Source of the DNA: Pseudoalteromonas rubra
Lineage (GTDB): Bacteria > Pseudomonadota > Gammaproteobacteria > Enterobacterales > Alteromonadaceae
NCBI RefSeq assembly: GCF_005887095.1
Contig: NZ_PNCI01000009.1
Location: 1 to 43,844 of the forward strand
Direction of reading: 5' to 3'
DNA: 43,844 bases
The notes under the pieces are model-generated. The model did not search any database and was not told the DNA's origin. It saw nothing but the letters and a program-made list of their open reading frames with translations. A program made the translations under genes and the position numbers. The stretch's first letter is position 1. The number at the start of each line of letters is the position of its first letter. Positions 9,970 through 19,010 of this stretch are shown here, one piece after another.

Positions 9970-10803
9970 TTAATTACGATGCATTTTTATGTAAGTCCCC
10001 ACTTTATCAACGGTGTCGACCCAATAGTCATTTTCTGGCGCTTGAAGGTAATGAATTAATTGTGACAACACCTTACTATCCACACTATAAAGTCCGTTTT
10101 CACCGACTTCATGGCCTGCCAGGATGATCCATTTGTTGTCTTCGCGCAGTGCTTCGATCATTGTTTTCAACTCCTCAAAGCGCATACCATCCATGCGTAT
10201 TCCTGTCAGTTGTGCGAAGTCAGTGTAGGTCGGATTGTTAGCAGTTTCATCCAGCCAGGTGCGCCCGGAACTGAAATGTTTGGCAATCAGAGGCACATAG
10301 CTTTTCACCTGAGTGCCGCGACCAACAAAAGTATTACCACAGGGGTAGGCAAAACTTTTTGGCTCGACACTGAGCTTGGCTTTCAAAAACTGGTTGGTTT
10401 TAAGAATGTCCTGTTCCAGCCAGGCAAGATCAACCTGCTCCAGCCCTTTATCCTGTGCTCTCAACCAGGCAAAGTTGCCTGTACACAAATGAGAGTGGGT
10501 ATGATTGCCGAGTTCATGGCCTGTAGCCACAACTTTACGCCAATCTTCAAGGCGCGCTTGTACAGGATCTGGCATCACATAAAAGGTGGCCTTCACGCCA
10601 TACTTATCAAGAATTGGGACACCCACATCTAGTTGACTTGCTCTGGCATCATCAAATGTCAGACTCACCGCATATTTCGCCCCCTTCGGATAGCTGAATA
10701 CAGCAGCTTGCTGCTTGTCTGTTACCGCCGGAGTGTCGGCCTGAGCAACTGGCAGGCAAAGCGTGCTGCCTAAGAGAATCAGTAGTCGTGTCATGCTTGT
10801 CAT
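9970..10803 (-). CDS. secreted polysaccharide deacetylase (NodB homology)
   Basis: The 277-residue protein has a signal peptide (about residues 1-22, LCLPVAQA) and a NodB-type deacetylase domain. Motif 1 is TFDDA (49-53, catalytic Asp51 and metal-binding Asp52 by family analogy), motif 2 is HTHSH (101-105, zinc ligands), motif 3 is FAYPCGN, and ILAGHE resembles the last motif. The family removes N-acetyl or similar groups from polysaccharides; the substrate cannot be read from the sequence. I chose the ATG at 10803 because GGAGG lies five bases upstream; the frame is open further upstream but without a good start. Confidence 0.85.
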   Translation of the reverse strand: MTSMTRLLILLGSTLCLPVAQADTPAVTDKQQAAVFSYPKGAKYAVSLTFDDARASQLDVGVPILDKYGVKATFYVMPDPVQARLEDWRKVVATGHELGNHTHSHLCTGNFAWLRAQDKGLEQVDLAWLEQDILKTNQFLKAKLSVEPKSFAYPCGNTFVGRGTQVKSYVPLIAKHFSSGRTWLDETANNPTYTDFAQLTGIRMDGMRFEELKTMIEALREDNKWIILAGHEVGENGLYSVDSKVLSQLIHYLQAPENDYWVDTVDKVGTYIKMHRN

Positions 10804-10937
10804 ACATCCCTCCACAAAAAGAATTCGTTCGGATTTTAACCAGGCTTTATATTCTGCCAAACTAGCTTAGATTAAGTGACTTAAGATTTTCTGAAGGAAG
10901 CTTATGGTGGGGTTAACACTATGAATTTACTCTACAA

Positions 10938-10963
10938 CATACCGGGCAACTAAGCCCGGTATG
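10938..10963 (-). terminator. hairpin downstream of the AsmA-like gene
   Basis: A perfect 10-bp GC-rich stem with a six-base loop lies 17 bases after the stop codon of the AsmA-like gene. It lacks a U tract on the minus strand, so termination may be partial. Confidence 0.65.
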
Positions 10964-10980
10964 AGAACACTTGCTAGTGA

Positions 10981-12930
10981 CTAGCCGCCAAAAAAGCCTT
11001 TCAACTTGTCTTTGAGCTTGTCTTTTACCGCGTCCTTGGCTTTGTCTTTAGCCGCGCTACTCAGATCCAGCTTAGTTTCCACCTTGTGGAATGGACCCTT
11101 AATTCTGACGGGTACTTTAAAACCTGTGCTGTCATCCTGGCTCTGCTGACCTTCAATGGTATCGACAATGCCGGTCACCACTCGATAGTTCACATAGGTT
11201 TTTGGTAAGTCAACCTCCCCTTCCCCGGTAATACGGATCAAAGGACTCGCCAAAGTCAGGTCACGGTTACGACCAACCCCATTGAGAAATTGAAAGCTGC
11301 CAGTCAGCGCAGAGAAGTCCGTTTTCTGGTTTGGGTCAAAGTCGGCATTGATGCCCTCAGAGACAGCAGAAAAGTTGCCTTTAAGCATCTCTTTGCCTTT
11401 GCGTACCATTTCGGCCAGGTTTGCGCCTTTAACGCCACCGTCTTTAAACTCAAATGCCAGCTCCCCGGCCAGCGCCGAAACAAACTGTTTCTGGCTGATG
11501 CCTCGGGTTTCCAGGTCCCAGTTCAGGCTGCCTTTACCCAGCACTTTGTCAAAACCAATCGCATCTGTCAGAAGCGGCTCGGCATTGATATTATTAAGGG
11601 CAAAGTTAGTTGTAATTTGATACGGCTTAGTTGCTGCATTAACATGAACCACCCCTTTGCCGTTACCTTCATAAGCTGCAAACTTATCCATAGATAGTTT
11701 TGCTTTTCCCTTATTCAGTGCAACAGAAAACTGGTTCGCACCTAGCTTAATCTCTCTGGCACGCAGGCCGCTGGAGCGGATCACCACCTTGGCGTCCAGC
11801 ATATTCAGTGCCGACAAATCGATTTCACTGTCGTCCCAGACAATGGGTTGTGGTTCACCCGGTACACTGTCAGGTTGTTCTGATGCCTCAACCGGTTCTG
11901 GCAGATAAGGGTTGAGATCCAACATACCCAAGTCAACATCGGCCGTCACCCCCAGTCGATCTCCCAGCTTAATCTCACTACGTCCCTGAATATCAAGCTT
12001 ATCCAATTTGGCTTTTAATGACTGCAGTGCAAATACATCATTGGCAAAGCGCATTTCTCCGGCCACTTCGAACTGATTAAAGGCCTCCGGTTTCGCGTTC
12101 AGGTCAACCTTTTGCCACTGCGCAATCTCTTTTACTGAATCGCCGGATAGCTTTAATGCACCGCTAAAAACCTTGCCTTGCTGCACTATTTGCCCATCAA
12201 AGGTCATATTAACCAGACGTGATTCCAGAGCCTGTGAAAAGCTGAAATCTTTGCTCTCTATCGCCTTTGCAGGGGTGTCAACAGTCATGTTAAGGGCAAA
12301 CGATTCTTCCTGAAAGGTCACCTTGCCATCCAATTCCAGCGCCTGATAAAGAGAAGGTAAGGTGATAGTCAGTGCCAGATCAGACAGCGTATGACGCGCG
12401 CCGGATGTTTCATCAGCATAGATCAGCTCACCACCATAAATAGCCACTTCGCCCAGAGCGATATCAAACCCTGCTGGTAATGTCACCGGGCCTGATGAAG
12501 TCGGTGTTTGCTCTGTTGGTTGTGCAGGTGTGGTGCCCTTGCCCAGCGCCAATACCCAATTGGCCTGTCCCGCGGTATTCTTTTCCAGCAAAATCTTTGG
12601 ATTGCGGATCACGAACTGCTCTAGCTTAAACTCTCCGGAAAACAGCGAAACCCAGGGGATATGGACTGCCAGCTGCTCCATCGTCAGCATATCGGGTTGA
12701 CTGCCCCCGGGCATGTTCTCAAAGCGTACATCGTTGAGGGTAATATTCAGCCGCGGTAAAATACTGAGCTCGCTGTCGCCTGCGATTGCCAGCTTACGGC
12801 CGGTATTCGCTTCGACCTGTTGCTCTAACTGCGCAATAATCGTGGAAGTCGGGATTAGCATCGGAGCGACAACAACTGCCACCAACAGCAATAACACCAG
12901 AGCGCCTATCAGTTTGAGCACGCGTTTCAT
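10981..12930 (-). CDS. AsmA-family inner-membrane anchored protein
   Basis: The 649-residue protein has one N-terminal transmembrane helix (about 4-25) and then a long periplasmic beta-rich region. It has the AsmA N-terminal pattern (TGRKLAIAGDSELSILPRLNITLNDVRF) and, around residues 480-560, the AsmA C-terminal segment (FVSALAGELAFEFKDGGVKGANLAEM). AsmA-like proteins are thought to carry phospholipids between membranes or influence outer-membrane assembly. The C terminus is a lysine/aspartate-rich amphipathic tail. AGGAAGAG precedes the ATG at 12930, which I prefer over an upstream in-frame ATG pair. A divergent gene starts at 13142. Confidence 0.85.
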   Translation of the reverse strand: MKRVLKLIGALVLLLLVAVVVAPMLIPTSTIIAQLEQQVEANTGRKLAIAGDSELSILPRLNITLNDVRFENMPGGSQPDMLTMEQLAVHIPWVSLFSGEFKLEQFVIRNPKILLEKNTAGQANWVLALGKGTTPAQPTEQTPTSSGPVTLPAGFDIALGEVAIYGGELIYADETSGARHTLSDLALTITLPSLYQALELDGKVTFQEESFALNMTVDTPAKAIESKDFSFSQALESRLVNMTFDGQIVQQGKVFSGALKLSGDSVKEIAQWQKVDLNAKPEAFNQFEVAGEMRFANDVFALQSLKAKLDKLDIQGRSEIKLGDRLGVTADVDLGMLDLNPYLPEPVEASEQPDSVPGEPQPIVWDDSEIDLSALNMLDAKVVIRSSGLRAREIKLGANQFSVALNKGKAKLSMDKFAAYEGNGKGVVHVNAATKPYQITTNFALNNINAEPLLTDAIGFDKVLGKGSLNWDLETRGISQKQFVSALAGELAFEFKDGGVKGANLAEMVRKGKEMLKGNFSAVSEGINADFDPNQKTDFSALTGSFQFLNGVGRNRDLTLASPLIRITGEGEVDLPKTYVNYRVVTGIVDTIEGQQSQDDSTGFKVPVRIKGPFHKVETKLDLSSAAKDKAKDAVKDKLKDKLKGFFGG

Positions 12931-13141
12931 ATCTCTTCCTTTATAAATCATCAATGACTCATTCTATGATAGCGATTTGGTTGATAAATTCACCTTCACC
13001 CGGGAAGATTTTTCAATCTAGACTATCTCGCATTGCACTTGCGAGAGATCTCGGTATGATCCACGCCCTTGTCAGTTTTACCGACCTTTCGCTAAACTGA
13101 ATAGTCTGTATTTAACCCTCTAGTTGGAGAACCGCTGCGAC

Positions 13142-14308
13142 ATGAAGAAGCTGCTCATTTCACCGTCGAACATGGCTTTGGGCGAACAAGAAAGTCAGAT
13201 TTACCAGAACATCCTGAAACAGGCGACCGAGATCAGCCTCAACCTGATGGCCGTCAAGGTCGAAAATCATCCGGAAGACTTTCTGGGGTGGTGCTATGAA
13301 CTGCTGGATGTAGCGAAGAACCGCATTAATTTTGAGCTGCTTGACGACCATCAACTGCCTATCGTGAAGAAGCTTCAGGATATGCTGATCAGTGCCATCA
13401 GCTTTTTGCAGCTAAAAACTCTGCGTATTGCGCCCTGGCCTGTGATCTGCGAATTCATTCGTCAACGTGAGACGGAGTTGGCACTGGACGAGCAGCTAAA
13501 ACTGATTGATTACCTGGCCCCACTGCGTGCGACCCCCTTACAGGACATGATCAGCGAAGATCGCCTGGCATTCAGTGGCAAACACGCAGCCAGCCTGGAT
13601 ACCAGTGTGTATCAGTTTGATGTTGAGTGGTTTGCGTCAACGAAAAGTGCCAAAGGGTTCCATCAATTACTGGCCGACTTGCCCGGCGAGTTTGATACTG
13701 CGCTGGCCCATATCCCATTGGAAGGCGAAGTGACGGAGCAGCATTACCAAGAGTTTGTACTGGCTTACCTGATGGCATTTAGTCACAGCGATGAAAAGCC
13801 GACTCTGGCACCGGCTACTCGCCTTCTGGCAATGCGCCGCCCGGATGTGTTCACGCCGCTGGTCAACAGCAAGCTGGACGCCCTGTGTCAGGCACTGGGC
13901 ATTGCAAAACTGACCAACCGGGATTTCGAACGTTACTGGCAGGATGTGGTTGTTACTATCAATAGGATGCCCTGGTTTGCAACGGGTACTGCCGCAGACG
14001 ACTCCGAAGCCCGCCTGCTTGCTATTAAGGCCTTACTGCCGTGCTTGTTCTATTATGCAGACGAAGATACGCCGCAGAGTTCAAACTACTACAAGCTGCT
14101 AAACAAACCCAAAAGGACAACAAGCAGTGGCGGGACCAGAACAACTCGTCGTACGAAAGAATCAGCAGAAACGCTGGTTGATCGTGCTTTAAGTGGCGAC
14201 AGCATTCCAGAACATATCCGAGCCAAACGCGACTCCATTATTGCCGAAGTAGAAAAAGGCCGTAGCGTCGATGAAACCATCTCACTGATGCGCGCCATTT
14301 TCGGATAA
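13142..14308 (+). CDS. conserved protein of unknown function
   Basis: I do not recognise this 388-residue protein. It is soluble, with no signal peptide or membrane segment, and mostly helical in appearance. A basic, Thr/Ser-rich linker near residue 338-355 (KRTTSSGGTRTTRRTKE) separates a large N-terminal part from a short C-terminal helical module (ALSGDSIPEHIRAKRDSII through SVDETISLMRAIFG). The start is the ATG at 13142 with GGAG 12 bases upstream; an in-frame TTG at 13124 is less likely. It is divergent from the AsmA-like gene and ends at the hairpin at 14328-14355. Confidence 0.7.
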   Translation: MKKLLISPSNMALGEQESQIYQNILKQATEISLNLMAVKVENHPEDFLGWCYELLDVAKNRINFELLDDHQLPIVKKLQDMLISAISFLQLKTLRIAPWPVICEFIRQRETELALDEQLKLIDYLAPLRATPLQDMISEDRLAFSGKHAASLDTSVYQFDVEWFASTKSAKGFHQLLADLPGEFDTALAHIPLEGEVTEQHYQEFVLAYLMAFSHSDEKPTLAPATRLLAMRRPDVFTPLVNSKLDALCQALGIAKLTNRDFERYWQDVVVTINRMPWFATGTAADDSEARLLAIKALLPCLFYYADEDTPQSSNYYKLLNKPKRTTSSGGTRTTRRTKESAETLVDRALSGDSIPEHIRAKRDSIIAEVEKGRSVDETISLMRAIFG

Positions 14309-14327
14309 CTGAACCATTCGCTCAGAC

Positions 14328-14355
14328 AATCAGGCAGCAGACAAGCTGCCTGATT
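14328..14355 (+). terminator. terminator hairpin
   Basis: An 11-bp perfect stem with a six-base loop (agacaa) starts 20 bases after the stop of the 13142 gene. The downstream tract is only moderately T-rich. Confidence 0.65.
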
Positions 14356-14552
14356 ATTGTGCAACATAGAGCATATCTGCACCAGCTGCGTGCATACTCA
14401 GCCCCGCTCCGATCTACAAAAAACCACTCCAAGCTCAAACTATATTTATAAAAATCAAAACCATAAAACCAATAAAGCATAATTTATTCAAGACTGGCTT
14501 AGCCATTGCACCCTCACGCACGACAACTACTTTGTGCTCCAGAGGACTCTAC

Positions 14553-15239
14553 ATGAATAAAAAACACTCATTGATCTGTGCAATCTCACTGCTGTTCACC
14601 CATTCGATGGCTTTCGCAGAATCTGCCGGTACAGTTAGCGCCAATGTGGCCGCAAGCTCAAACTATTTCTGGCGCGGCATTACCCAGTCAGATGATGGTG
14701 CCGCAGTCTCCGGTGGGCTGGATTACGACAGCGGCAAAGGGTTTTACCTTGGCGCCTGGGCATCCAACGTAGATTTTGGTGATACGGCCAGCACCAGCTA
14801 CGAGTTAGATCTCTATGCGGGATTCAGTGGCGAGTTCAATCAAGTGAACTATGACATCGGCTATATTCACTATGCCTACCCGGATGCAGCTGGCGATATT
14901 GACTTTGGTGAGCTCTATGCCTCTCTCGGCTGGCAGTATTTCACCTTCAAACTCAGCCACCTGACTACCGCCCAGGATGATTCCACCACAGAAGAAGACA
15001 TGTTGTATCTGGAACTGAACGCGGCGTTTGCGGTGTTTACAGAGTCTGAACTGGGTTTGCATATTGGACGCTCCAGTGGCGATACCGTCATGGAGTGGAC
15101 GGGTGAGGATGATAGCTATATGGATTATGGCGTCAGTCTAAGCACTGGAGGGTTTACACTGGGATTAGTGAAGACGGACCTTGATGCCGATGATGACATC
15201 AAGGCTTATGTGAGTTATGCGCTGGACTTTACGCTCTGA
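14553..15239 (+). CDS. TorF-family putative outer-membrane porin
   Basis: The 228-residue protein has a signal peptide (about 1-22, ending AFAES) and a barrel pattern. The segment SNYFWRGITQSDDGAAVSGG is typical of the TIGR02001/TorF putative porin family. It ends in hydrophobic residues (SYALDFTL), consistent with barrel insertion. The function is unknown. The start at 14553 is preceded by AGAGGA; an upstream in-frame start would disrupt the signal peptide. The gene stands alone and converges on the reductase gene, 18 bases away, with no clear terminator between them. Confidence 0.8.
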   Translation: MNKKHSLICAISLLFTHSMAFAESAGTVSANVAASSNYFWRGITQSDDGAAVSGGLDYDSGKGFYLGAWASNVDFGDTASTSYELDLYAGFSGEFNQVNYDIGYIHYAYPDAAGDIDFGELYASLGWQYFTFKLSHLTTAQDDSTTEEDMLYLELNAAFAVFTESELGLHIGRSSGDTVMEWTGEDDSYMDYGVSLSTGGFTLGLVKTDLDADDDIKAYVSYALDFTL

Positions 15240-15257
15240 GTCCAGTCCCTCACAGGC

Positions 15258-16145
15258 TTAAGGCACACTATGACCGGTCGATGCCTGCCAGATACGATAC
15301 CATTGCTCACGGGATAAAGTTAGCGTACGCGCCGCCACGGCCGTACGTACCCGCTCAATGTTACCTGTACCCAATACCACGGACGGCTTACTTGGGTGCA
15401 TTAACAACCAGGCATAAATCACTGCATCTATGCCACTGGCACCTACTTCTTCAGCCACTTCACTGAGACAAGCACGCAAACGCACCGCCTTGTCATCTTG
15501 TGATGCAAATAGGCGTCCCCCGGCCAAAGGCGACCACAGCATAGGATGAATACTCAACTGCTGACACTGATCTAAGGTACCGTCATCCAGTGCCTTCATC
15601 TCATAGGGCGAAAACTCGACCTGGTTTGTCACCAGCTTAAAATCAAGACGAGACTGCAGCAGACTCAGCTGCGAAGGAGTAAAGTTAGACACCCCAAAGT
15701 GCAATACATCACCATTTTGCTTGAGTGTGTTAAACGCCTCAGCGACTTCATCAGCATCCATGAGGTAATCAGGGCGATGGATCAGCAGTGTATCGATACG
15801 ATCTGTGCCAAAGTGCTGTAAAGACTGCTGCACTGAGGCAATGATATGCGCTTTGCTTGAGTCATAGTGATTGGCTTTGCCCGCAAGCCCTTTACTTGCC
15901 AGGGCCGGACGAATGCCACATTTGGTGATAATGCGGATCTGCTCGCGAACCGACGGCTGCAGCGCCAGAGCACGACCGAAGGCCGCTTCACATTCGTACT
16001 GGCCATAAATATCGGCATGATCGGTATCTCGCACACCCAACTCTGTTAATTGCTTTACAAAATCCAGTGTCTGAGCCGGGCTATACTGCCAGTCCAGTAA
16101 ACGCCAAAATCCGGCGACCAAATCGCCCATTACCTTGTGTGTCAT
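15258..16145 (-). CDS. aldo/keto reductase, YdhF-like
   Basis: The 295-residue protein resembles E. coli YdhF over its length: FWRLLDW near the N terminus, [16 protein letters not shown] with the catalytic Tyr, ITKCGI with the catalytic Lys, [19 protein letters not shown] with the catalytic His, [10 protein letters not shown], and the NADP-binding [10 protein letters not shown]. These are NADPH-dependent carbonyl reductases with unknown physiological substrate. The start codon overlaps the purT stop (ATGA), so translation is coupled to purT. Confidence 0.9.
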   Translation of the reverse strand: MTHKVMGDLVAGFWRLLDWQYSPAQTLDFVKQLTELGVRDTDHADIYGQYECEAAFGRALALQPSVREQIRIITKCGIRPALASKGLAGKANHYDSSKAHIIASVQQSLQHFGTDRIDTLLIHRPDYLMDADEVAEAFNTLKQNGDVLHFGVSNFTPSQLSLLQSRLDFKLVTNQVEFSPYEMKALDDGTLDQCQQLSIHPMLWSPLAGGRLFASQDDKAVRLRACLSEVAEEVGASGIDAVIYAWLLMHPSKPSVVLGTGNIERVRTAVAARTLTLSREQWYRIWQASTGHSVP

Positions 16146-17329
16146 AAAATTGTGCCTATGGTAGAACTTACTCTTTTTGCTTTCTCGGTGGCCAGTTCAC
16201 AGCTGGCATCACGTGCCAGTGCAACCCCCATACGGCGCCGGCCTGCCACTTCAGGTTTGCCAAACAAACGTAAATCGGTATCCGCTTCAGTGAGGGCCTC
16301 GGCGACCTGAGTGAAGCTCAGTTGCTGTGACATGCCGTCGACCAGTATAACGCTGGATGCCGATGGACCATGACACTGAATGTTGGGAACAGGCAAGCCC
16401 AAAATGGCCCGAACGTGCAGCGCAAATTCACTCAGGTCCTGAGAGATCAGGGTCACCATGCCGGTGTCATGAGGACGTGGAGAGACTTCACTGAAATACA
16501 CCTCGTCATCTTTGATAAAGAGTTCAACCCCGAACAGGCCTCGTCCACCCAGCGCTTCTGTGACCTGTTCAGCCATTGCTTTGGCACGCGCCAAAGCTAA
16601 CTCCGACATTGCTTGTGGTTGCCAGCTTTGCTGATAGTCACCATCCTGTTGCACATGGCCAATTGGCTCACAAAAGCTGGTGCCGTTGATATGGCGGATG
16701 GTCAACAAGGTAATTTCGTAAGCGAAGTCGACAAAGCCTTCAACTATCACTCTGCCCTGACCTGCACGGCCACCCTGTTGCGCATACTCCCAGGCGGATT
16801 CAAGATCAGCCTCACTGCGCACCACACTTTGTCCCTTGCCAGAAGAACTCATGATAGGTTTAATCACACAGGGCATGCCTATCTCAGCAACTGCACTGAT
16901 GAATTCCTGTTGTGTATCAACAAACCGGTAGGGCGACGTTGCCAAATCCAGCTCTTCCGCGGCCAGCCGGCGGATCCCCTCACGGTTCATAGTCAGCTGC
17001 GTGGCTTTCGCTGAGGGCACTACGGTAAAGCCTTGCTGTTCCAGCGCCACTAAGGTATCGGTTGCAATGGCTTCAATCTCGGGCACAATATAATCAGGCT
17101 GCTCTTGCTCAATGACAGCTGCCAGCTTGTCACCATCGAGCATCGACAAAGTGTAGCTGCGATCAGCAACTTGCATCGCTGGCGCATGGTCATAACGATC
17201 CAGTACCACCACCTCTGCACCAAGTCGTTTAAACTCAATCACCACTTCTTTACCCAGCTCGCCACCACCACACAATAGGACTTTGCATGACGTCGCACTA
17301 AATGGTGTCCCAAGAGGTTTTACTTTCAT
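16142..17329 (-). CDS. purT: formate-dependent GAR transformylase PurT
   Basis: The 395-residue ATP-grasp enzyme makes formyl-GAR from GAR, formate and ATP, the folate-independent step 3 of purine synthesis. Matching segments include [58 protein letters not shown] and [20 protein letters not shown]. The length fits E. coli PurT (392). I set the start at 17329 (MKVKPLG), preceded by AAGGAT; the upstream extension has no family match. It lies 88 bases after the FAH gene and overlaps the reductase gene by four bases. Confidence 0.96.
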   Translation of the reverse strand: MKVKPLGTPFSATSCKVLLCGGGELGKEVVIEFKRLGAEVVVLDRYDHAPAMQVADRSYTLSMLDGDKLAAVIEQEQPDYIVPEIEAIATDTLVALEQQGFTVVPSAKATQLTMNREGIRRLAAEELDLATSPYRFVDTQQEFISAVAEIGMPCVIKPIMSSSGKGQSVVRSEADLESAWEYAQQGGRAGQGRVIVEGFVDFAYEITLLTIRHINGTSFCEPIGHVQQDGDYQQSWQPQAMSELALARAKAMAEQVTEALGGRGLFGVELFIKDDEVYFSEVSPRPHDTGMVTLISQDLSEFALHVRAILGLPVPNIQCHGPSASSVILVDGMSQQLSFTQVAEALTEADTDLRLFGKPEVAGRRRMGVALARDASCELATEKAKRVSSTIGTIL

Positions 17330-17417
17330 GACTTGATCCTTAATAACGTTCAACAGATTGGCACAAACAGTAGCACACTTTGTACTGGCAGCATTGCAAA
17401 CCAGATAAACGAACCGC

Positions 17418-18080
17418 TTAGCTAATGTCCACCGTCGCAGAATAGGCAGGGCCATCGAGCAGACTCAAAGTCAGCTCATCTTTGGATTGTAAAGCCCCTA
17501 CCCCTTTGGGCGTGCCGGTCATAATGATGTCACCTGGTACCAAGGTGAAATATTGAGCACAGGCCTTTAACAGGGTATGCAGGTTAAAAATCATCAAGCT
17601 ACTGTCTCCGCGCTGCTTTAACTGGCCATTTTGCCAAAATGCATAGTGCAACACGCTGCTCTCATCCAATCCATCAACCGGTCTGAATGGTGTAAGGCTA
17701 CAGCTGTTATCATACGCTTTCGCACATTCCCAGGGATGTCCCTGTTGCTTCAATTCAGACTGTAAACCCCTTAACGTCAAATCCAGCCCCGTGGCGATAC
17801 CACTGATGTGCTCTAATGGCGCACTTGTAGTGTGGTCTATCCTGCTGCCCACCAGAAGTACCAACTCAGCTTCGTAGTGATGCTCACCCAGTGCGCTATT
17901 AAGTCTCAGTGGTGATTGAAAGTGGCAGAACGCCGTCGTGGGTTTGATAAAAAGTAAAGGGCTCTCCGGTACCGGGTTATTGAGTTCTTTGGCATGTGCA
18001 ACATAGTTACGACCCACACACACCGCTTTACCAACTGGCAATGCAATCGACTCACCTGATTCCCATACATGCTGATACAT
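17418..18080 (-). CDS. fumarylacetoacetate hydrolase family protein, YcgM-like
   Basis: The 220-residue protein has the short FAH fold of E. coli YcgM and human FAHD1. Metal ligands are visible as the ExE pair in [12 protein letters not shown] and an Asp in [10 protein letters not shown]; the C-terminal GTPKGVG loop is intact. Such enzymes cleave acylpyruvates or decarboxylate oxaloacetate; the substrate here is not determined. GGAGGT precedes the ATG. It leads a same-strand run with purT and the YdhF-like gene; there is no strong terminator before purT. Confidence 0.88.
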   Translation of the reverse strand: MYQHVWESGESIALPVGKAVCVGRNYVAHAKELNNPVPESPLLFIKPTTAFCHFQSPLRLNSALGEHHYEAELVLLVGSRIDHTTSAPLEHISGIATGLDLTLRGLQSELKQQGHPWECAKAYDNSCSLTPFRPVDGLDESSVLHYAFWQNGQLKQRGDSSLMIFNLHTLLKACAQYFTLVPGDIIMTGTPKGVGALQSKDELTLSLLDGPAYSATVDIS

Positions 18081-18272
18081 AGTGACCTCCGTTCAGAATT
18101 GAGCGGTTATAGTAGCAGATCCCAATACAGTGACAGAGTGCTGGTTGCGAATGTTCAATATAACCAATAGGAATAACCGGCACATTTTTACTCTAGTCTG
18201 CAAAGGTAAAGTAAAATTGCCGTCAGACCATCGTCAGCTTTACATTGTGCCTGCACACTGAGTGTCGGTCAG

Positions 18273-18301
18273 TTGCAAGGGAAACGCAGTCAGGATATAA
18301 C
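18273..18301 (+). promoter_or_regulatory. candidate sigma-70 promoter of the deiodinase-like gene
   Basis: TTGCAA (18273-18278) and TATAAC (18296-18301) have the ideal 17-base spacing and lie about 30 bases before the start codon, giving a short leader. Confidence 0.65.
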
Positions 18302-18332
18302 AAATTATAAACAAAAAAGATAAAGGTAAATC

Positions 18333-19010
18333 ATGAAACAACATGCGAACGTGCCCCTCAACGACTTTATTGAATATCCACAAGAAGAAATGCTCAATCG
18401 TGCCACTGCATTTCTGGATGAAGCCAAGCGCCGTCATACCATCCGCAGTTTTAGCGACCGCCCGGTACCCAAAGAGATTATTGAAGCCTGCATCAAAACC
18501 GCAGGCTCAGCACCCAGCGGCGCCAACCACCAGCCGTGGCATTTTGTTGCTATCCACAGCCAGGACGTGAAGAAGCAGATCCGCGCCGCCGCTGAACAAC
18601 AGGAGCAGGCTTTTTATGAGGGCCGCGCAGGTGAAGAGTGGCTCGATGCGTTAAAACCGCTGGGGACCGATGCAGACAAACCTTATCTGGAACATGCTCC
18701 CTGGTTAATCGCTATCTTCAGCCAGAAAAAAGGCGGTATCCACACGGAAGATAAAAATACCAACTACTATGTGCATGAGTCCGTTGGCATTGCCACCGGT
18801 TTTCTGATCCAGGCTTTGCATCATGCAGGTCTGGCGACACTAACCCACACCCCAAAACCTATGAGCTTTTTGACTGAAATCTGCCAACGGGATAAGGAAA
18901 ATGAGCGTCCATATATGCTGTTAATTGCCGGTTATCCTGCTGAAGACGCCACCGTGCCGGAACATGCTCTGGTTAAAAAGCCGCTTGAGGAGATTGCGAC
19001 TTTTCTGTAG
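18333..19010 (+). CDS. nitroreductase-fold flavoprotein, iodotyrosine deiodinase (IYD) type
   Basis: The 225-residue FMN enzyme has the nitroreductase-fold N terminus (RRHTIRSFSDRPVP, residues 33-46; APSGANHQPWHF, 60-71). It then departs from ordinary nitroreductases by a lid with EQAFY (91-95) and a Lys at 116. By alignment with human IYD (Glu-x3-Tyr, Lys 21 residues later) this Glu91-Tyr95-Lys116 set is the trio that grips the zwitterion of halotyrosines. The segment ESVGIATGFLIQALHHAGL and the end EDATVP..KKPLEEI also match IYD. The predicted reaction is reductive dehalogenation of iodo-, bromo- or chlorotyrosine. AAAGGT precedes the ATG. The 3' end overlaps the convergent adaptor gene by 38 bases. 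Confidence 0.85.
   Translation: MKQHANVPLNDFIEYPQEEMLNRATAFLDEAKRRHTIRSFSDRPVPKEIIEACIKTAGSAPSGANHQPWHFVAIHSQDVKKQIRAAAEQQEQAFYEGRAGEEWLDALKPLGTDADKPYLEHAPWLIAIFSQKKGGIHTEDKNTNYYVHESVGIATGFLIQALHHAGLATLTHTPKPMSFLTEICQRDKENERPYMLLIAGYPAEDATVPEHALVKKPLEEIATFL

Noticed and set aside
10111..10632. 173-codon frame opposite the deacetylase gene
   Set aside because: It is an antisense shadow of a gene with clear family motifs and has no ribosome site or homology.
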